This document shows positions 24,201-34,269 of a stretch of DNA of 64,000 nucleotides, piece after piece. The stretch lies in the NCBI RefSeq assembly GCF_013911645.1, contig NZ_JACESV010000004.1:62001-126000 (forward strand). Direction: 5' to 3'. Position 1 is the stretch's first letter, and every line of letters starts with the position of its first letter. The stretch is from Allomuricauda sp. (GTDB taxonomy: Bacteria > Bacteroidota > Bacteroidia > Flavobacteriales > Flavobacteriaceae). Made by a program: the position numbers and the translations under genes. The notes under the pieces are model-generated. The model was not told where the DNA came from. It saw only the letters and a program-made list of their open reading frames with translations, and ran no database searches.

Positions 24201-25750
24201 TACAACGGAATATTCCCATGCTTCTTCCAAGGGGTTTGCACGGCTTTTTTCTCCAACATGGCAAAAGTCTTCAATAATTTGCTTCGGGTATCTTTGGGCA
24301 GAATTACCTCATCGATAAAACCGCGTTTAGCTGCTCGGTAGGGATTGGCAAACTTATCGGCATACTCGGTTTCTTTCTCTTTTAATTTGGCATCGGGGTC
24401 ATCGGCGGCGGCAATCTCCTTTCTAAAAATAATTTCACTGGCACCCTTCGCTCCCATCACTGCAATTTCGGCCGTTGGCCAAGCAAAGTTAAAATCGGCA
24501 CCAATGTGCTTGGAATTCATTACATCGTAAGCACCGCCATAGGCTTTACGGGTAATTACGGTAACTCGTGGCACGGTCGCTTCACTCAGGGCATAGAGTA
24601 ATTTTGCCCCGTGCATAATAATGCCGCTCCACTCTTGGTCAGTTCCCGGCAAAAATCCAGGAACATCAACCAACACCAACAATGGAATATTAAACGAATC
24701 ACAAAAACGGGTAAAACGCGCTGCTTTTGTGGAGCTGTTCACATCCAAAACCCCAGCCAAAAACATAGGTTGATTGGCAATAATCCCAATACTTCTTCCC
24801 CCTAATCTAGCAAAACCTGTAATAATGTTTTCCGCATAATCCTTGTGGATTTCATAAAACGAATCGGCATCAATGATTCCTCCTATAACATCATGCATAT
24901 CGTAGGGCTTGTTGGGATTGTCGGGCACAATACCAGACAGTTCATCCCTCGTTTCATCACCAAGCTCATAAGGTAATAATGGTGTGGTTTCCTTATTGTT
25001 TTGAGGTAGATAGTCCAACAAGTTTCGAATATCATCCAAACAAGTGGCATCATTGGCAGAAGTTTTATGGGCAACCCCAGATTTTACAGCATGGGTACTT
25101 GCACCTCCCAACTCTTCCGAAGTAACTGTTTCGTTGGTCACGGTTTTCACCACATTGGGTCCAGTAACGAACATATAGCTGGTTTCCTCCACCATAATAA
25201 TGAAATCCGTCATCGCAGGCGAATACACCGCTCCTCCGGCACAAGGGCCCATAATGGCAGAAATCTGTGGAATTACCCCTGATGCTTGCACGTTGCGGTA
25301 AAAAATATCGGCATATCCCCCTAATGACCTCACTCCTTCCTGAATTCGGGCACCACCGGAATCGTTGAGACCGATTACGGGCGCTCCCACTTTCATGGCC
25401 AAATCCATCACCTTACATATTTTTTCGGCATGGGTTTCGGAAAGCGCTCCTCCGAAAACGGTGAAATCCTGGGCATATACATATACCAATCTTCCGTTTA
25501 CGGTTCCATAGCCCGTTACTACCCCATCACCATAGTACATTTCCTTGTCCATACCAAAATCGGTGGTGCGGTGGGTCACCAAAATGCCCATTTCTTCAAA
25601 AGAGCCTTCATCCAAAAAGTAAAGTACCCTTTCGCGAGCCGTCAACTTTTTCTTTTGATGTTGTTTTTCGATACGTTTTTCGCCTCCACCCAAATGGGCT
25701 TGTGCTATTTTTTCTTGTAGTGCTTTTATTTTGGGGTCCATAGGATTCAA
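24200..25750 (-). CDS. pccB: Acyl-CoA carboxylase carboxyltransferase (propionyl-CoA carboxylase beta)
   Basis: A 516-residue carboxyltransferase that moves CO2 from biotin to acyl-CoA. Landmarks: '[20 protein letters not shown]', '[20 protein letters not shown]', '[19 protein letters not shown]', '[19 protein letters not shown]' (oxyanion region, CT-N) and '[20 protein letters not shown]', '[19 protein letters not shown]' (CT-C). The second oxyanion-region residue that selects acyl length is the Asp of 'VDVPGFLPG', as in propionyl-CoA carboxylases. The gene overlaps the biotin carboxylase by 4 bp; a mutase operon lies on the other side of udk, supporting a propionyl-CoA substrate. Confidence 0.92.
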   Translation of the reverse strand: MNPMDPKIKALQEKIAQAHLGGGEKRIEKQHQKKKLTARERVLYFLDEGSFEEMGILVTHRTTDFGMDKEMYYGDGVVTGYGTVNGRLVYVYAQDFTVFGGALSETHAEKICKVMDLAMKVGAPVIGLNDSGGARIQEGVRSLGGYADIFYRNVQASGVIPQISAIMGPCAGGAVYSPAMTDFIIMVEETSYMFVTGPNVVKTVTNETVTSEELGGASTHAVKSGVAHKTSANDATCLDDIRNLLDYLPQNNKETTPLLPYELGDETRDELSGIVPDNPNKPYDMHDVIGGIIDADSFYEIHKDYAENIITGFARLGGRSIGIIANQPMFLAGVLDVNSSTKAARFTRFCDSFNIPLLVLVDVPGFLPGTDQEWSGIIMHGAKLLYALSEATVPRVTVITRKAYGGAYDVMNSKHIGADFNFAWPTAEIAVMGAKGASEIIFRKEIAAADDPDAKLKEKETEYADKFANPYRAAKRGFIDEVILPKDTRSKLLKTFAMLEKKAVQTPWKKHGNIPL

Positions 25751-27189
25751 TTTGAAGGTAATCGTACTATTTTCTTGTCTTCCAGAAATTGATAAAGGGC
25801 TATCATGGCGGCGACCTCTGCTCCGTTGGCCGTTTGCTGCTTGATTTTTTCCGGAGAATAATAATTCTTCACAAAATGGGTGTCAAAATCACCTGACCGG
25901 AACGCTTCATGTGCAAACACAAAACTTCCGAAAGGCAGGGTGGTCTGCACCCCTTTCACTTTATACTTTTGAATGGCATCGAGCATCAACTCTATGGCCT
26001 CCTCGCGGGTTTTACCATAGGTAATGAGCTTGGACAGCATGGGGTCGTAGTAAATGGGGATATCCATTCCTTCCTTAAAACCATTGTCCACCCTAATCCC
26101 TTCACCAACGGGCAATTGATATGCTTCGAGATTTCCCACACTGGGCAAGAAATCGTTCAATGGGTCTTCGGCATACACGCGAAGTTCCACCGCATGACCA
26201 TTGATTTTTAAGTCTTCCTGTTTCATTGGGAGTTCTTCACCACGAGCTACTTTTATTTGCAATTCCACCAAGTCCACCCCCGTGATCAATTCGGTAACGG
26301 GGTGTTCCACTTGCAGGCGCGTATTCATCTCCAAAAAGTAGAAATTAAGGTCGGCATCCATCAAAAACTCGACGGTACCTGCTCCAACATAATCACAAGA
26401 TTTGGCCACTTTGCACGCTGCAACGCCCATTTCTTCACGCAATTCTGGGGTTAAAATGGCAGAAGGTGCCTCTTCCACCACTTTTTGGTGGCGACGTTGC
26501 ACACTGCATTCCCTTTCAAAAAAATGGAGGACATTACCGTGCATATCGGCCATGACCTGTACTTCGATGTGCCTTGGCGATTTCACATATTTCTCCACAA
26601 AAACGGAACCATCGCCAAAGGCGGAAGTGGCCTCGCTAATGGCTCTTTTCATACCCGATTCAAGGTCTTCCTCCTTTTCCACGATCCGCATTCCTTTACC
26701 CCCGCCACCGGCAGAGGCTTTTATCAATATCGGGTAACCTACCTCATTGGCAATCTCCTGGGCCTTGGCCACGTCGGAAATCGCTTCGTCAATTCCGGGC
26801 ACCATGGGAATATCGTAGGCTTTCACAGCTTCTTTGGCCGCCAACTTGCTGCCCATGATCCGAATGGCCTTGGATTTTGGCCCTATAAAAGTGATGCCGC
26901 TTTTTTCTACCGCTTCGGCAAAATCAGCATTTTCACTTAAAAAGCCATAGCCTGGATGAATTCCATCAACATGAAGCTTTTTGGCCACCTCAATAATTTT
27001 GTCCCCTCGCAAATACGATTGGTTGGAAGGTGCTTCGCCAATACAAACGGCTTCGTCAGCAAATTGTACGTGGGGGGCATTCCTGTCCACTTCAGAAAAC
27101 ACGGCAACAGTCTTTATGCCCATCTTTTTTACGGTTTTCATAACCCTTACCGCAATTTCGCCGCGATTGGCTATCAATATTTTTTTCAT
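25747..27189 (-). CDS. accC: Biotin carboxylase subunit of acyl-CoA carboxylase
   Basis: A 480-residue ATP-grasp enzyme that carboxylates biotin. Signature segments are '[20 protein letters not shown]', '[15 protein letters not shown]', '[20 protein letters not shown]' (ATP-binding loop), '[20 protein letters not shown]', '[20 protein letters not shown]' (with the catalytic Glu and Arg) and '[16 protein letters not shown]'. Length is near the usual 450-500 for a free-standing subunit. It is 6 bp downstream of the carrier-protein gene and overlaps pccB, giving a three-gene carboxylase operon. Confidence 0.95.
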   Translation of the reverse strand: MKKILIANRGEIAVRVMKTVKKMGIKTVAVFSEVDRNAPHVQFADEAVCIGEAPSNQSYLRGDKIIEVAKKLHVDGIHPGYGFLSENADFAEAVEKSGITFIGPKSKAIRIMGSKLAAKEAVKAYDIPMVPGIDEAISDVAKAQEIANEVGYPILIKASAGGGGKGMRIVEKEEDLESGMKRAISEATSAFGDGSVFVEKYVKSPRHIEVQVMADMHGNVLHFFERECSVQRRHQKVVEEAPSAILTPELREEMGVAACKVAKSCDYVGAGTVEFLMDADLNFYFLEMNTRLQVEHPVTELITGVDLVELQIKVARGEELPMKQEDLKINGHAVELRVYAEDPLNDFLPSVGNLEAYQLPVGEGIRVDNGFKEGMDIPIYYDPMLSKLITYGKTREEAIELMLDAIQKYKVKGVQTTLPFGSFVFAHEAFRSGDFDTHFVKNYYSPEKIKQQTANGAEVAAMIALYQFLEDKKIVRLPSN

Positions 27190-27195
27190 GATGTT

Positions 27196-27696
27196 TTATT
27201 GAAATTCAATCAACAATTGTTTCTTGTCAACGGCATCACCTTTCGATACTCCTATTTTTTTGATAACGCCGTTTCTCGGAGAGGTAATAATGTTTTCCAT
27301 TTTCATGGCTTCCAGAATCAATAGTTGGCCTTCTTCTTCAACTTCCTGACCTTCTTCCACCAAAATATCCAAAATTAATCCTGGCATAGGTGCGGATATG
27401 GAATCTATATTTTTACTGCCATTGGTAGCAAAGCCCATTTTTTGGATAAGTTCATCCAAAGGGGTTTGGATTAAGGTTTGGTATTCCCTTCCGTTAACAC
27501 TTATGGTGTAGGTTCCATTATTAAAGTTGGAATCCAAAATTTTTATATGGTACGATCCTCCATCTTTTAAAAGATGAAAGGCATCATCACCGGTTTTGAT
27601 CAAATCCAACGAAGAAATAGTGTCCTTGGAAAGTTTAAAGTCAAAGTCATCGCCAACCTTGACCGTATAAGTATCATTCATATATAAAATTTCCAT
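27196..27696 (-). CDS. Biotin carboxyl carrier protein of acyl-CoA carboxylase
   Basis: A 166-residue protein whose last 75 residues are a biotinyl/lipoyl domain with 'LLILEAMKMENIITSPRNG'; Lys132 is the biotinylation site. The upstream Pro/Gly turn 'SAPMPGLILDILVEEGQEV' is the standard start of the domain. The N-terminal 90 residues resemble the BT-like domain linking carrier and carboxylase in longer alpha subunits. First gene of the operon, followed by accC and pccB. Confidence 0.9.
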   Translation of the reverse strand: MEILYMNDTYTVKVGDDFDFKLSKDTISSLDLIKTGDDAFHLLKDGGSYHIKILDSNFNNGTYTISVNGREYQTLIQTPLDELIQKMGFATNGSKNIDSISAPMPGLILDILVEEGQEVEEEGQLLILEAMKMENIITSPRNGVIKKIGVSKGDAVDKKQLLIEFQ

Positions 27697-28033
27697 TGGT
27701 TAGCTTGATAAATATAAGGGTAATGCATTAAAATCACACAAAGCTAAACGCTTAAACCAGTAAGAATTATGACATTGATCATTCATTTTTTGATAGATGA
27801 TTGCTAATTATGCTGTATCCTAGTAAACTGCCTCGGGGCAAGCCTGTCTGCCGACAAAGGCAGGCTCACGAGGCACCTGCCTGGCCGGTAGGCAGGTTGA
27901 TAGGAAAAACACATTTTGATTTCGGGGCAAGCCTCGGAGCAACATGCCTAACGGCAGTCAGGTTTAAATCTCGATTATCGAGTTAAGCGGTAGATATAAT
28001 CATTTGTTTATTTTTGATGACAAATTTTGAACT
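27697..28033. other. Divergent intergenic region with repeat block and -7 box
   Basis: The 337 bp between the carboxylase operon and udk hold a CTGCC-type hairpin cluster (27830-27960) and a TATTTTTG box at 28009-28016 that may be the -7 element for udk, about 17 bp before its ATG. I found no TTG at the right distance. No gene was seen. Confidence 0.45.
27830..27960. repeat. CTGCC-type palindromic repeat cluster
   Basis: Contains a nested hairpin with outer arms GCCTCG/CGAGGC (27830-27835, 27869-27874) and inner GCCTG..../GGCAGGC, then a second hairpin ACCTGCCT/AGGCAGGT (27875-27882, 27890-27897), then a partial copy of 'GGGGCAAGCCTCGG' near 27923. Its GC-rich composition stands out from the surroundings. 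A similar hairpin is at 46651-46689. Confidence 0.7.
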
Positions 28034-28642
28034 ATGTTGATTCTTGGGATTGCTGGTGGCACAGGGTGCGGAAAAACAACGGTAGTAAACCAAATTGTGG
28101 AGCAATTGCCCGAAAACGAGGTAGGTGTGATTTCGCAGGATTCCTACTACAACGACCTTTCCCATATGAGCCGGGATGAGAGGGCCAAAATTAATTTTGA
28201 CCACCCTAATTCCATTGATTTTGAGCTATTGATTAAGCATATTGAACAATTAAGGGCAGGTAAAACAGTGGACACTCCTATTTATTCCTTTGTAGAGGAA
28301 ACCCGAATGAAGGAAACCGTGCCTACGCCACCGCGAAAAGTGATGATTGTGGAAGGGATTTTGGTGTTGAGTAATCCCAAATTAAGGGATATGTTCGATA
28401 TAAAAATATTTGTTCATGCAGATTCGGACGAGCGTTTGATTCGAAGGTTGCAGCGGGACACGCAGGAACGGGGCCATGATTTAAACAAGGTACTCACTCG
28501 ATATCAGACCGCGGTAAAACCAATGCACCTTCAATTTATAGAACCCTCGAAGGAGTTTGCGGACATCATTATACCCAACAATCGTTACAATACGGTTGCC
28601 GTGGATGTTGTAAGGACCATCATCAACAATAATCTTACGTAA
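28034..28642 (+). CDS. udk: Uridine kinase
   Basis: A 202-residue P-loop kinase phosphorylating uridine and cytidine. Walker A is 'GIAGGTGCGKTTVVNQI' at residues 4-20; 'VISQDSYYNDLS', 'NFDHPNSIDFELLIKHIEQL', 'PIYSFVEETRMKETV', 'MIVEGILVLSNPKLRDM' and 'DERLIRRLQRDTQERGHDL' complete the uridine kinase profile. Standard length. It heads a plus-strand run with an FtsB-like gene 1 bp behind. Confidence 0.95.
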   Translation: MLILGIAGGTGCGKTTVVNQIVEQLPENEVGVISQDSYYNDLSHMSRDERAKINFDHPNSIDFELLIKHIEQLRAGKTVDTPIYSFVEETRMKETVPTPPRKVMIVEGILVLSNPKLRDMFDIKIFVHADSDERLIRRLQRDTQERGHDLNKVLTRYQTAVKPMHLQFIEPSKEFADIIIPNNRYNTVAVDVVRTIINNNLT

Positions 28643-28643
28643 C

Positions 28644-28976
28644 ATGGGCCTAAAAGAGTTGAGGAAAAAGAAATGGTTCAAGATTATGACCAACACCTAT
28701 ATTTTGGTCCTGACCATTTTTGTGATTTGGATGGCTTTTTTTGATACCAATTCCCTAATGATTCATTTGGAACTGGAAAACGAAATAGATAAGTTGGAAA
28801 AGGAGAAGGAGTTTCTAAAAAATGAAATCGCCAAGGATAAGGAGATTTTGGAGAAAATGTCGGATAAGAAAGAGTTGGAAAAACTTGCCCGTGAAAAATA
28901 TTACATGAAAAAGGAGAACGAGGAAATATTCCTGATTGAATATGAAGATAGCCTAAAGAACAAACAAGATGAGTAA
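28644..28976 (+). CDS. FtsB/DivIC-like septum formation initiator protein
   Basis: A 110-residue bitopic membrane protein: short basic cytoplasmic tail, one membrane segment (about 16-33, 'TYILVLTIFVIWMAFFD') and a periplasmic coiled coil (about 42-95) rich in Lys/Glu/Leu heptads, ending in a 'LAREKYYMKKENEEIFLIEY' segment typical of FtsB/DivIC. It would help assemble the divisome with FtsL and FtsQ. It is embedded between udk and mutA, overlapping mutA by 8 bp. Confidence 0.85.
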   Translation: MGLKELRKKKWFKIMTNTYILVLTIFVIWMAFFDTNSLMIHLELENEIDKLEKEKEFLKNEIAKDKEILEKMSDKKELEKLAREKYYMKKENEEIFLIEYEDSLKNKQDE

Positions 28977-30354
28977 CACTGGCCTATTTAACGAATTTCC
29001 CGAGGTTTCCGCCAAACAGTGGAAACAAAAAATCCAGATGGACCTCAAAGGTGCCGATTACAACGAAACCTTGGTTTGGGAATCTTTGGAGGGCATCAAT
29101 GTTAAACCTTTTTACCATCAAGAAGACCTAAAGAACATTCCAACTTATTCCTTGCCCAAAGACCACGATTGGTCTGTAGCGCAATCCATTTATGTAGGAG
29201 ATACCGAAAAAGCCAATGCAAAGGCTCAAGAAATACTCGAAAAAGGTGCGGAAAGCATAGTTTTCACTATTCCCAGTGAGAAAATTGACTTCGAAACCTT
29301 GGTTTCGGGCATCAATCTAGAGACAGTGCAGCTTTACTTCAATTTTGAGTTTTTGGCCCTGGAACCTGTCAAAAAATTAGTTTCACTTCTAAAAGACAAA
29401 AAAGCAAAGGCCCATTTGAACATCGACATCATTGGGCATTTGGCCAAAGATGGCAACTGGTACCATAATTTGAAAAAGGACCACGAGATATTGACCGAAT
29501 TGGTTTCATTGGGCACTTCGGACATATCAATTACTGGAGTTGACCTGTCCCTGTACCAAAATGCAGGTGCCAACATGGTGCAGCAATTGGCCTACGGTTT
29601 GGCCCACGCCAACGAATATCTGAATCATCTTGTTCCTTCGAGCGGAGTCGAGAAGTCACTCCCAATTACCTTTAAAGTTGCCGTTGGCAGCAACTATTTC
29701 TTTGAAATAGCCAAGGTTAAAGCGTTGCGATGGCTTTGGAACAGCTTGGCCTCCGAATACGGCATTCAAGGTGAGTGCAACATTTTGGCCATACCCTCCA
29801 AGCGCAACAAAACCTTGTACGATTACAACGTGAATATGCTCCGTACTACATCAGAGTCCATGTCGGCAGTTTTGGGCGGAGCGGATACCGTTTGTAATTT
29901 GGCCTATGATGCCATTTACCATAAAGACAACGAGTTTGGAGAACGCATTGCACGTAACCAGCTATTACTTTTAAAAGAAGAATCCTATCTGGCCAGAGCT
30001 TCACAAATTTCTGAAGGCACCTATTATATTGAATCACTTACCAATCAACTGGCAGAAAAGGCCTTGGTCCTTTTTAAACAGATTGAAAAGGCCGGCGGTT
30101 TTTTGGATAGTTTGAAAAAAGGCATGGTTCAGCGTAAAATAAAGGAAAGTGCGGACAAAGAGCAACAGCTTTTTAATGAAGGCAAGATCGTTTCTCTTGG
30201 CACCAACAAATACCAAAATCCGCAGGACCGCATGAAGGACGAATTGGAACTCTACCCCTTTGTGAAAACCAAGGCACGAAAAACCATTATTGAGCCTATT
30301 ATTGAAAAAAGATTGGCCGAAGCATCCGAACAAAAAAGATTGAACAATGAGTAG
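28969..30354 (+). CDS. mutA: Methylmalonyl-CoA mutase small subunit
   Basis: A 461-residue homologue of the mutase barrel that lacks the cobalamin-binding domain, as expected for the small (beta) subunit. Recognisable features are '[20 protein letters not shown]', '[15 protein letters not shown]', '[20 protein letters not shown]', '[20 protein letters not shown]' and '[19 protein letters not shown]'. It stabilises the large subunit with which it forms a heterodimer. Gene overlaps 8 bp with ftsB-like and 8 bp with mutB. Confidence 0.93.
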   Translation: MSNTGLFNEFPEVSAKQWKQKIQMDLKGADYNETLVWESLEGINVKPFYHQEDLKNIPTYSLPKDHDWSVAQSIYVGDTEKANAKAQEILEKGAESIVFTIPSEKIDFETLVSGINLETVQLYFNFEFLALEPVKKLVSLLKDKKAKAHLNIDIIGHLAKDGNWYHNLKKDHEILTELVSLGTSDISITGVDLSLYQNAGANMVQQLAYGLAHANEYLNHLVPSSGVEKSLPITFKVAVGSNYFFEIAKVKALRWLWNSLASEYGIQGECNILAIPSKRNKTLYDYNVNMLRTTSESMSAVLGGADTVCNLAYDAIYHKDNEFGERIARNQLLLLKEESYLARASQISEGTYYIESLTNQLAEKALVLFKQIEKAGGFLDSLKKGMVQRKIKESADKEQQLFNEGKIVSLGTNKYQNPQDRMKDELELYPFVKTKARKTIIEPIIEKRLAEASEQKRLNNE

Positions 30355-32455
30355 AAAAGACCTTCAACATATAGAATTAAGTTCAGAGTTCGGAGTTCAG
30401 AGTTCAGAGTTGGAGAATACCCATAACCCAAAACCCATAACTCATAACTATGGCCATACCAACTTTGCTGCGGGCATATCTCCATTTTTACGGGGGCCCT
30501 ACTCCACCATGTACGTTAGCAGGCCTTGGACCATACGTCAATACGCAGGGTTTTCAACTGCCGAGGAAAGCAATGCGTTTTACCGAAGAAATTTAGAGGC
30601 GGGCCAAAAAGGACTCTCCGTAGCCTTTGATCTCCCCACACACCGGGGTTACGACTCGGACAACGACCGCGTAGTCGGGGATGTGGGCAAGGCTGGAGTC
30701 GCCATAGATTCCGTTGAGGACATGAAAATCCTGTTCAATGGTATTCCTTTGGACAAAATGTCCGTTTCCATGACCATGAACGGTGCCGTAATCCCAATCA
30801 TGGCCTTTTACATTGTAGCAGGATTGGAGCAAGGTGTGTCCATGGAACAACTTTCCGGAACCATCCAAAACGATATTTTAAAGGAATTTATGGTTCGGAA
30901 CACCTACATTTATCCTCCTACCCCTTCCATGCAGATCGTGGCGGATATTTTTGAGTTTACCAGTAAACATATGCCGCGCTTTAACAGCATCAGTATTTCT
31001 GGATACCATATGCACGAAGCAGGAGCCCCTGCATCCATGGAATTGGCCTATACTTTGGCCGATGGCATTGAGTACATCCGAACTGGAATAAAAGCAGGGC
31101 TTAAAATTGATGAGTTCGCTCCAAGACTTTCCTTTTTCTGGGGTATTGGGATGAATCACTTCGCTGAAATTGCAAAAATGAGGGCCGGACGCATGCTATG
31201 GGCCAAGTTGGTACAACAATTCAACCCTTCAAATCCAAAATCGTTGATGCTCCGTACCCACAGCCAAACCAGCGGATGGAGCTTGACGGAACAAGACCCT
31301 TTCAACAATGTGGCCAGAACTACCATTGAAGCCATGGCAGCAGTTTTTGGCGGTACCCAGAGCTTACATACAAATGCATTGGACGAGGCCATTGCATTGC
31401 CAACGGACTTCTCCGCCCGTATTGCAAGAAACACACAAATCTATCTACAGCAAGAAACCCATATTACCAAAACGGTAGATCCTTGGGCAGGTAGCCACAA
31501 GGTGGAACAATTGACCCACGAAATTGCCGAAAAAGCTTGGGAATTGATTCAAGAGGTGGAAAAGTTGGGCGGGATGACGAAGGCCATTGAAAAAGGCATC
31601 CCAAAAATGCGCATTGAAGAAGCCGCAGCTAAAAAGCAGGCCCGTATTGATAGTGGACAGGACATTATTGTTGGTGTGAACAAATACCGATTAGAGAACG
31701 AGGACGACCTTCAAATTTTGGAGGTGGACAACGCCAAGGTACGCAAGCAACAAATGGCCCGCTTGGACCAAATACGAAGCAGCAGGGATTCCAAAGCTGT
31801 GGAAAAGTCACTTGATGAAATACGTGTTGCTTCCAAAAAAGCCATGGAAAATGATTCTGACCGTGGAAATTTGTTAGCTTTAGCAGTAGAAGCGGCCAAA
31901 AAGCGTGCTACCCTTGGTGAAATCAGTGATGCCATGGAAAGTGCCTTTGGACGCTATAGAGCAAAAATTCAATCTTTCACCGGAGTGTATTCCAAAGAAA
32001 TTAAAAACGACGAAAGTTTTGAAAAGGCCCGTAAATTGGCAGACAAGTTTGCTGAGCAAGAAGGCCGCAGACCTCGTATTATGGTTGCCAAAATGGGTCA
32101 GGATGGACACGACCGTGGCGCCAAAGTGGTTGCCACGGGTTATGCCGACCTGGGCTTTGATGTGGATATTGGGCCTTTGTTCCAAACACCGGCCGAAGTC
32201 GCAAAGCAAGCTGTGGAAAACGATGTGCATGTTTTGGGCATTTCCTCACTTGCCGGAGGACACAAAACCCTAGTTCCCGAAGTGGTTCAAGAACTAAAAA
32301 AGTATGGTCGGGAAGATATTATGGTCATTGTTGGGGGCGTAATTCCAAAGCAAGATTATGACCATCTGCTAAAAAATGGTGCCATAGCGGTTTTTGGACC
32401 AGGCACAAAAATTGCGGATGCTGCTACAGAAATACTGAATATTTTACTGGACTGA
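30347..32455 (+). CDS. mutB: Methylmalonyl-CoA mutase large subunit
   Basis: A 702-residue adenosylcobalamin enzyme interconverting methylmalonyl-CoA and succinyl-CoA. The substrate barrel contains '[20 protein letters not shown]', '[18 protein letters not shown]', 'TQSGWSL'-like '[20 protein letters not shown]' and '[16 protein letters not shown]'; the C-terminal B12 domain has the lower-ligand motif Asp586-x-His588-x-x-Gly ('[14 protein letters not shown]') and '[15 protein letters not shown]'. Residues about 12-34 are encoded by tandem AGTTCAGAG and CCATAAC-like repeats and appear to be an in-frame insertion between the start and the conserved barrel. Overlaps mutA. Confidence 0.95.
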   Translation: MSRKDLQHIELSSEFGVQSSELENTHNPKPITHNYGHTNFAAGISPFLRGPYSTMYVSRPWTIRQYAGFSTAEESNAFYRRNLEAGQKGLSVAFDLPTHRGYDSDNDRVVGDVGKAGVAIDSVEDMKILFNGIPLDKMSVSMTMNGAVIPIMAFYIVAGLEQGVSMEQLSGTIQNDILKEFMVRNTYIYPPTPSMQIVADIFEFTSKHMPRFNSISISGYHMHEAGAPASMELAYTLADGIEYIRTGIKAGLKIDEFAPRLSFFWGIGMNHFAEIAKMRAGRMLWAKLVQQFNPSNPKSLMLRTHSQTSGWSLTEQDPFNNVARTTIEAMAAVFGGTQSLHTNALDEAIALPTDFSARIARNTQIYLQQETHITKTVDPWAGSHKVEQLTHEIAEKAWELIQEVEKLGGMTKAIEKGIPKMRIEEAAAKKQARIDSGQDIIVGVNKYRLENEDDLQILEVDNAKVRKQQMARLDQIRSSRDSKAVEKSLDEIRVASKKAMENDSDRGNLLALAVEAAKKRATLGEISDAMESAFGRYRAKIQSFTGVYSKEIKNDESFEKARKLADKFAEQEGRRPRIMVAKMGQDGHDRGAKVVATGYADLGFDVDIGPLFQTPAEVAKQAVENDVHVLGISSLAGGHKTLVPEVVQELKKYGREDIMVIVGGVIPKQDYDHLLKNGAIAVFGPGTKIADAATEILNILLD
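30379..30451 (+). repeat. Intergenic-type tandem repeat inside mutB
   Basis: The segment comprises several 'AGTTCAGAG/AGTTCGG' units followed by 'CCCATAACCCAAAACCCATAACTCATAAC' style repeats (shown here in short units only). These low-complexity series are common between genes in Bacteroidota; here the frame is open through them and they encode residues about 12-34 of the mutase. Confidence 0.8.
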
Positions 32456-32506
32456 CCTCCCTAACAATCACGTAAATAAAACTTTAACTTTCTTTAACGT
32501 GGAATG

Positions 32507-32526
32507 CAGGGGTTATTCACCCCCTG
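32507..32526. terminator. Weak hairpin between mutB and parA
   Basis: CAGGGGT (32507-32513) can pair with ACCCC-C-TG (32519-32526) around five bases. There is no T run after it, so termination is uncertain; it could equally be a leader structure of parA. Confidence 0.3.
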
Positions 32527-32589
32527 TTAACAAATTACATTTTATCGCATCCTAAATAATCGTATTTTTAGCACCTAACTTACTATGAA

Positions 32590-33363
32590 ATGGGCAAGAT
32601 TATTGCAATTGCAAACCAAAAGGGCGGTGTAGGTAAAACTACCACCACGGTAAACCTTGCAGCCTCCTTAGGTGTATTGGAAAAAAAGGTGTTATTGATT
32701 GACGCCGACCCCCAGGCCAATGCAACATCGGGTTTGGGTGTTGATGTTGACTCTATTGAAAAAGGCACATATCAACTTTTGGAACACACCATGAGTGTGG
32801 AAGAAGTGACGATTTCCACCGATTCCCCTAATGTGGATTTGGTACCAGCGCACATCGACCTTGTTGCCATCGAGATTGAATTGGTGGATAAGGACAACAG
32901 AGAGTACATGATGAAAGAAGCCCTTAAAAATTTGGGCGACAAGTATGATTTTGTACTGATAGATTGTGCTCCTTCCTTGGGACTGCTCACCCTGAACGCG
33001 CTTACAGCAGCCGATTCTGTAATGATACCCATACAATGTGAATATTTTGCCCTGGAAGGTCTTGGCAAATTGTTGAACACTGTAAAAAGTGTACAAAAGA
33101 TACATAACAACGATTTGGACATTGAAGGAATGTTATTGACCATGTACGATTCTAGGTTACGACTTTCCAACCAAGTGGTTGAAGAAGTGAAAAAACACTT
33201 CGCAGATATGGTTTTTGACACCATCATCCAGAGAAACGTTAGGCTAAGCGAAGCACCAAGTTATGGCGAGAGCATCATAAAATATGATGCAAGCAGCAAA
33301 GGTGCTTCCAATTATCTTAACTTAGCCAACGAAATTTTGAAGAAAAACAAGGAGAAAGTTTAG
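32590..33363 (+). CDS. parA: ParA-family chromosome partitioning ATPase
   Basis: A 257-residue deviant Walker ATPase (Soj/ParA). 'IIAIANQKGGVGKTTTTVNL' carries the signature Lys and P-loop; 'VLLIDADPQANATSGLGVD' is Walker A', and 'FVLIDCAPSLGLLTLNAL' Walker B. No N-terminal DNA-binding extension, as in chromosomal ParA. It works with ParB/parS in origin segregation. The parB ATG follows immediately after its stop. Confidence 0.95.
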   Translation: MGKIIAIANQKGGVGKTTTTVNLAASLGVLEKKVLLIDADPQANATSGLGVDVDSIEKGTYQLLEHTMSVEEVTISTDSPNVDLVPAHIDLVAIEIELVDKDNREYMMKEALKNLGDKYDFVLIDCAPSLGLLTLNALTAADSVMIPIQCEYFALEGLGKLLNTVKSVQKIHNNDLDIEGMLLTMYDSRLRLSNQVVEEVKKHFADMVFDTIIQRNVRLSEAPSYGESIIKYDASSKGASNYLNLANEILKKNKEKV

Positions 33364-34269
33364 ATGGCGAAAGCAACAAAAAAACAGGCACTGGGAAGAG
33401 GCCTGTCCGCTCTATTGAATGATCCAGAGAATGATATTAAGTCAGTTTCGGATAAAAATGCGGACAAGGTTATAGGCAATGTAGTGGAACTGGATATCAA
33501 TTCCATTGAAGTCAACCCTTTTCAGCCACGTTCCAATTTTAACGACGAAAACCTTGAGGAATTGGCCAGTTCCATTCGTGAATTGGGCATTATACAACCA
33601 ATAACGGTCAGGAAACTCGATTTCAATAAATTCCAATTGGTTTCCGGTGAACGTAGATTTCGTGCCTCCAAATTGGTCGGATTGGAGACCATTCCAGCCT
33701 ATATTCGAATTGCCAATGATCAGGAATCCTTGGAAATGGCCTTGGTGGAGAACATCCAAAGGCAAGACCTCGACCCCATCGAAATTGCCCTCTCTTATCA
33801 AAGACTTATCGATGAAATCGAGATCACTCAGGAAAAATTGAGCGACCGTGTTGGAAAAAAACGTTCCACCATCACCAATTATTTGCGCCTGTTAAAATTA
33901 GACCCCATCATCCAAACAGGAATGCGCGATGGATTCATCAGCATGGGTCACGGTAGGGCCCTTATCAACATTGATAAAAAGAAGGACCAAATCGCCATTT
34001 ATGAAAAGGTGGTTTCCGATGGTCTCTCCGTTAGAGCTACCGAACAATTGGTGAAAGACCACAAAGAACCTAAAAGTTCAGGCTCCGAAAAGAAAAAGAG
34101 CAGCTCAGATGTTCCCGACTTTGTTTCAAACAGCTTGGATTCCATCAAAGAACGATTAGCGACCAAAGTGGATATTACCACATCCAAAAACGGAAAAGGA
34201 AAAATTGTGATACCCTTTCATTCAGAAGAAGACTTTAAGCGTATCAAAAAATTGTTGACAGGTGAATAA
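33364..34269 (+). CDS. parB: ParB chromosome partitioning protein
   Basis: A 301-residue ParB. The N-terminus 'ALGRGLSALL' contacts ParA. The CTPase domain includes 'NPFQPRSNFNDENLEELASS', 'GIIQPITVRK' and the C-motif 'LVSGERRFRASKLVGLETIP', followed by 'VENIQRQDLDPIEIALSYQR' and the HTH 'TQEKLSDRVGKKRSTITNYL'. The last 50 residues form the dimerisation region. I saw no perfect parS (TGTTCCACGTGGAACA-like) within this window, so binding sites lie elsewhere. Confidence 0.95.
   Translation: MAKATKKQALGRGLSALLNDPENDIKSVSDKNADKVIGNVVELDINSIEVNPFQPRSNFNDENLEELASSIRELGIIQPITVRKLDFNKFQLVSGERRFRASKLVGLETIPAYIRIANDQESLEMALVENIQRQDLDPIEIALSYQRLIDEIEITQEKLSDRVGKKRSTITNYLRLLKLDPIIQTGMRDGFISMGHGRALINIDKKKDQIAIYEKVVSDGLSVRATEQLVKDHKEPKSSGSEKKKSSSDVPDFVSNSLDSIKERLATKVDITTSKNGKGKIVIPFHSEEDFKRIKKLLTGE

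Noticed and set aside
32590..34269. parS sites near parAB
   Set aside because: I looked for TGTTCCACGTGGAACA-like palindromes and found none convincing in the window.
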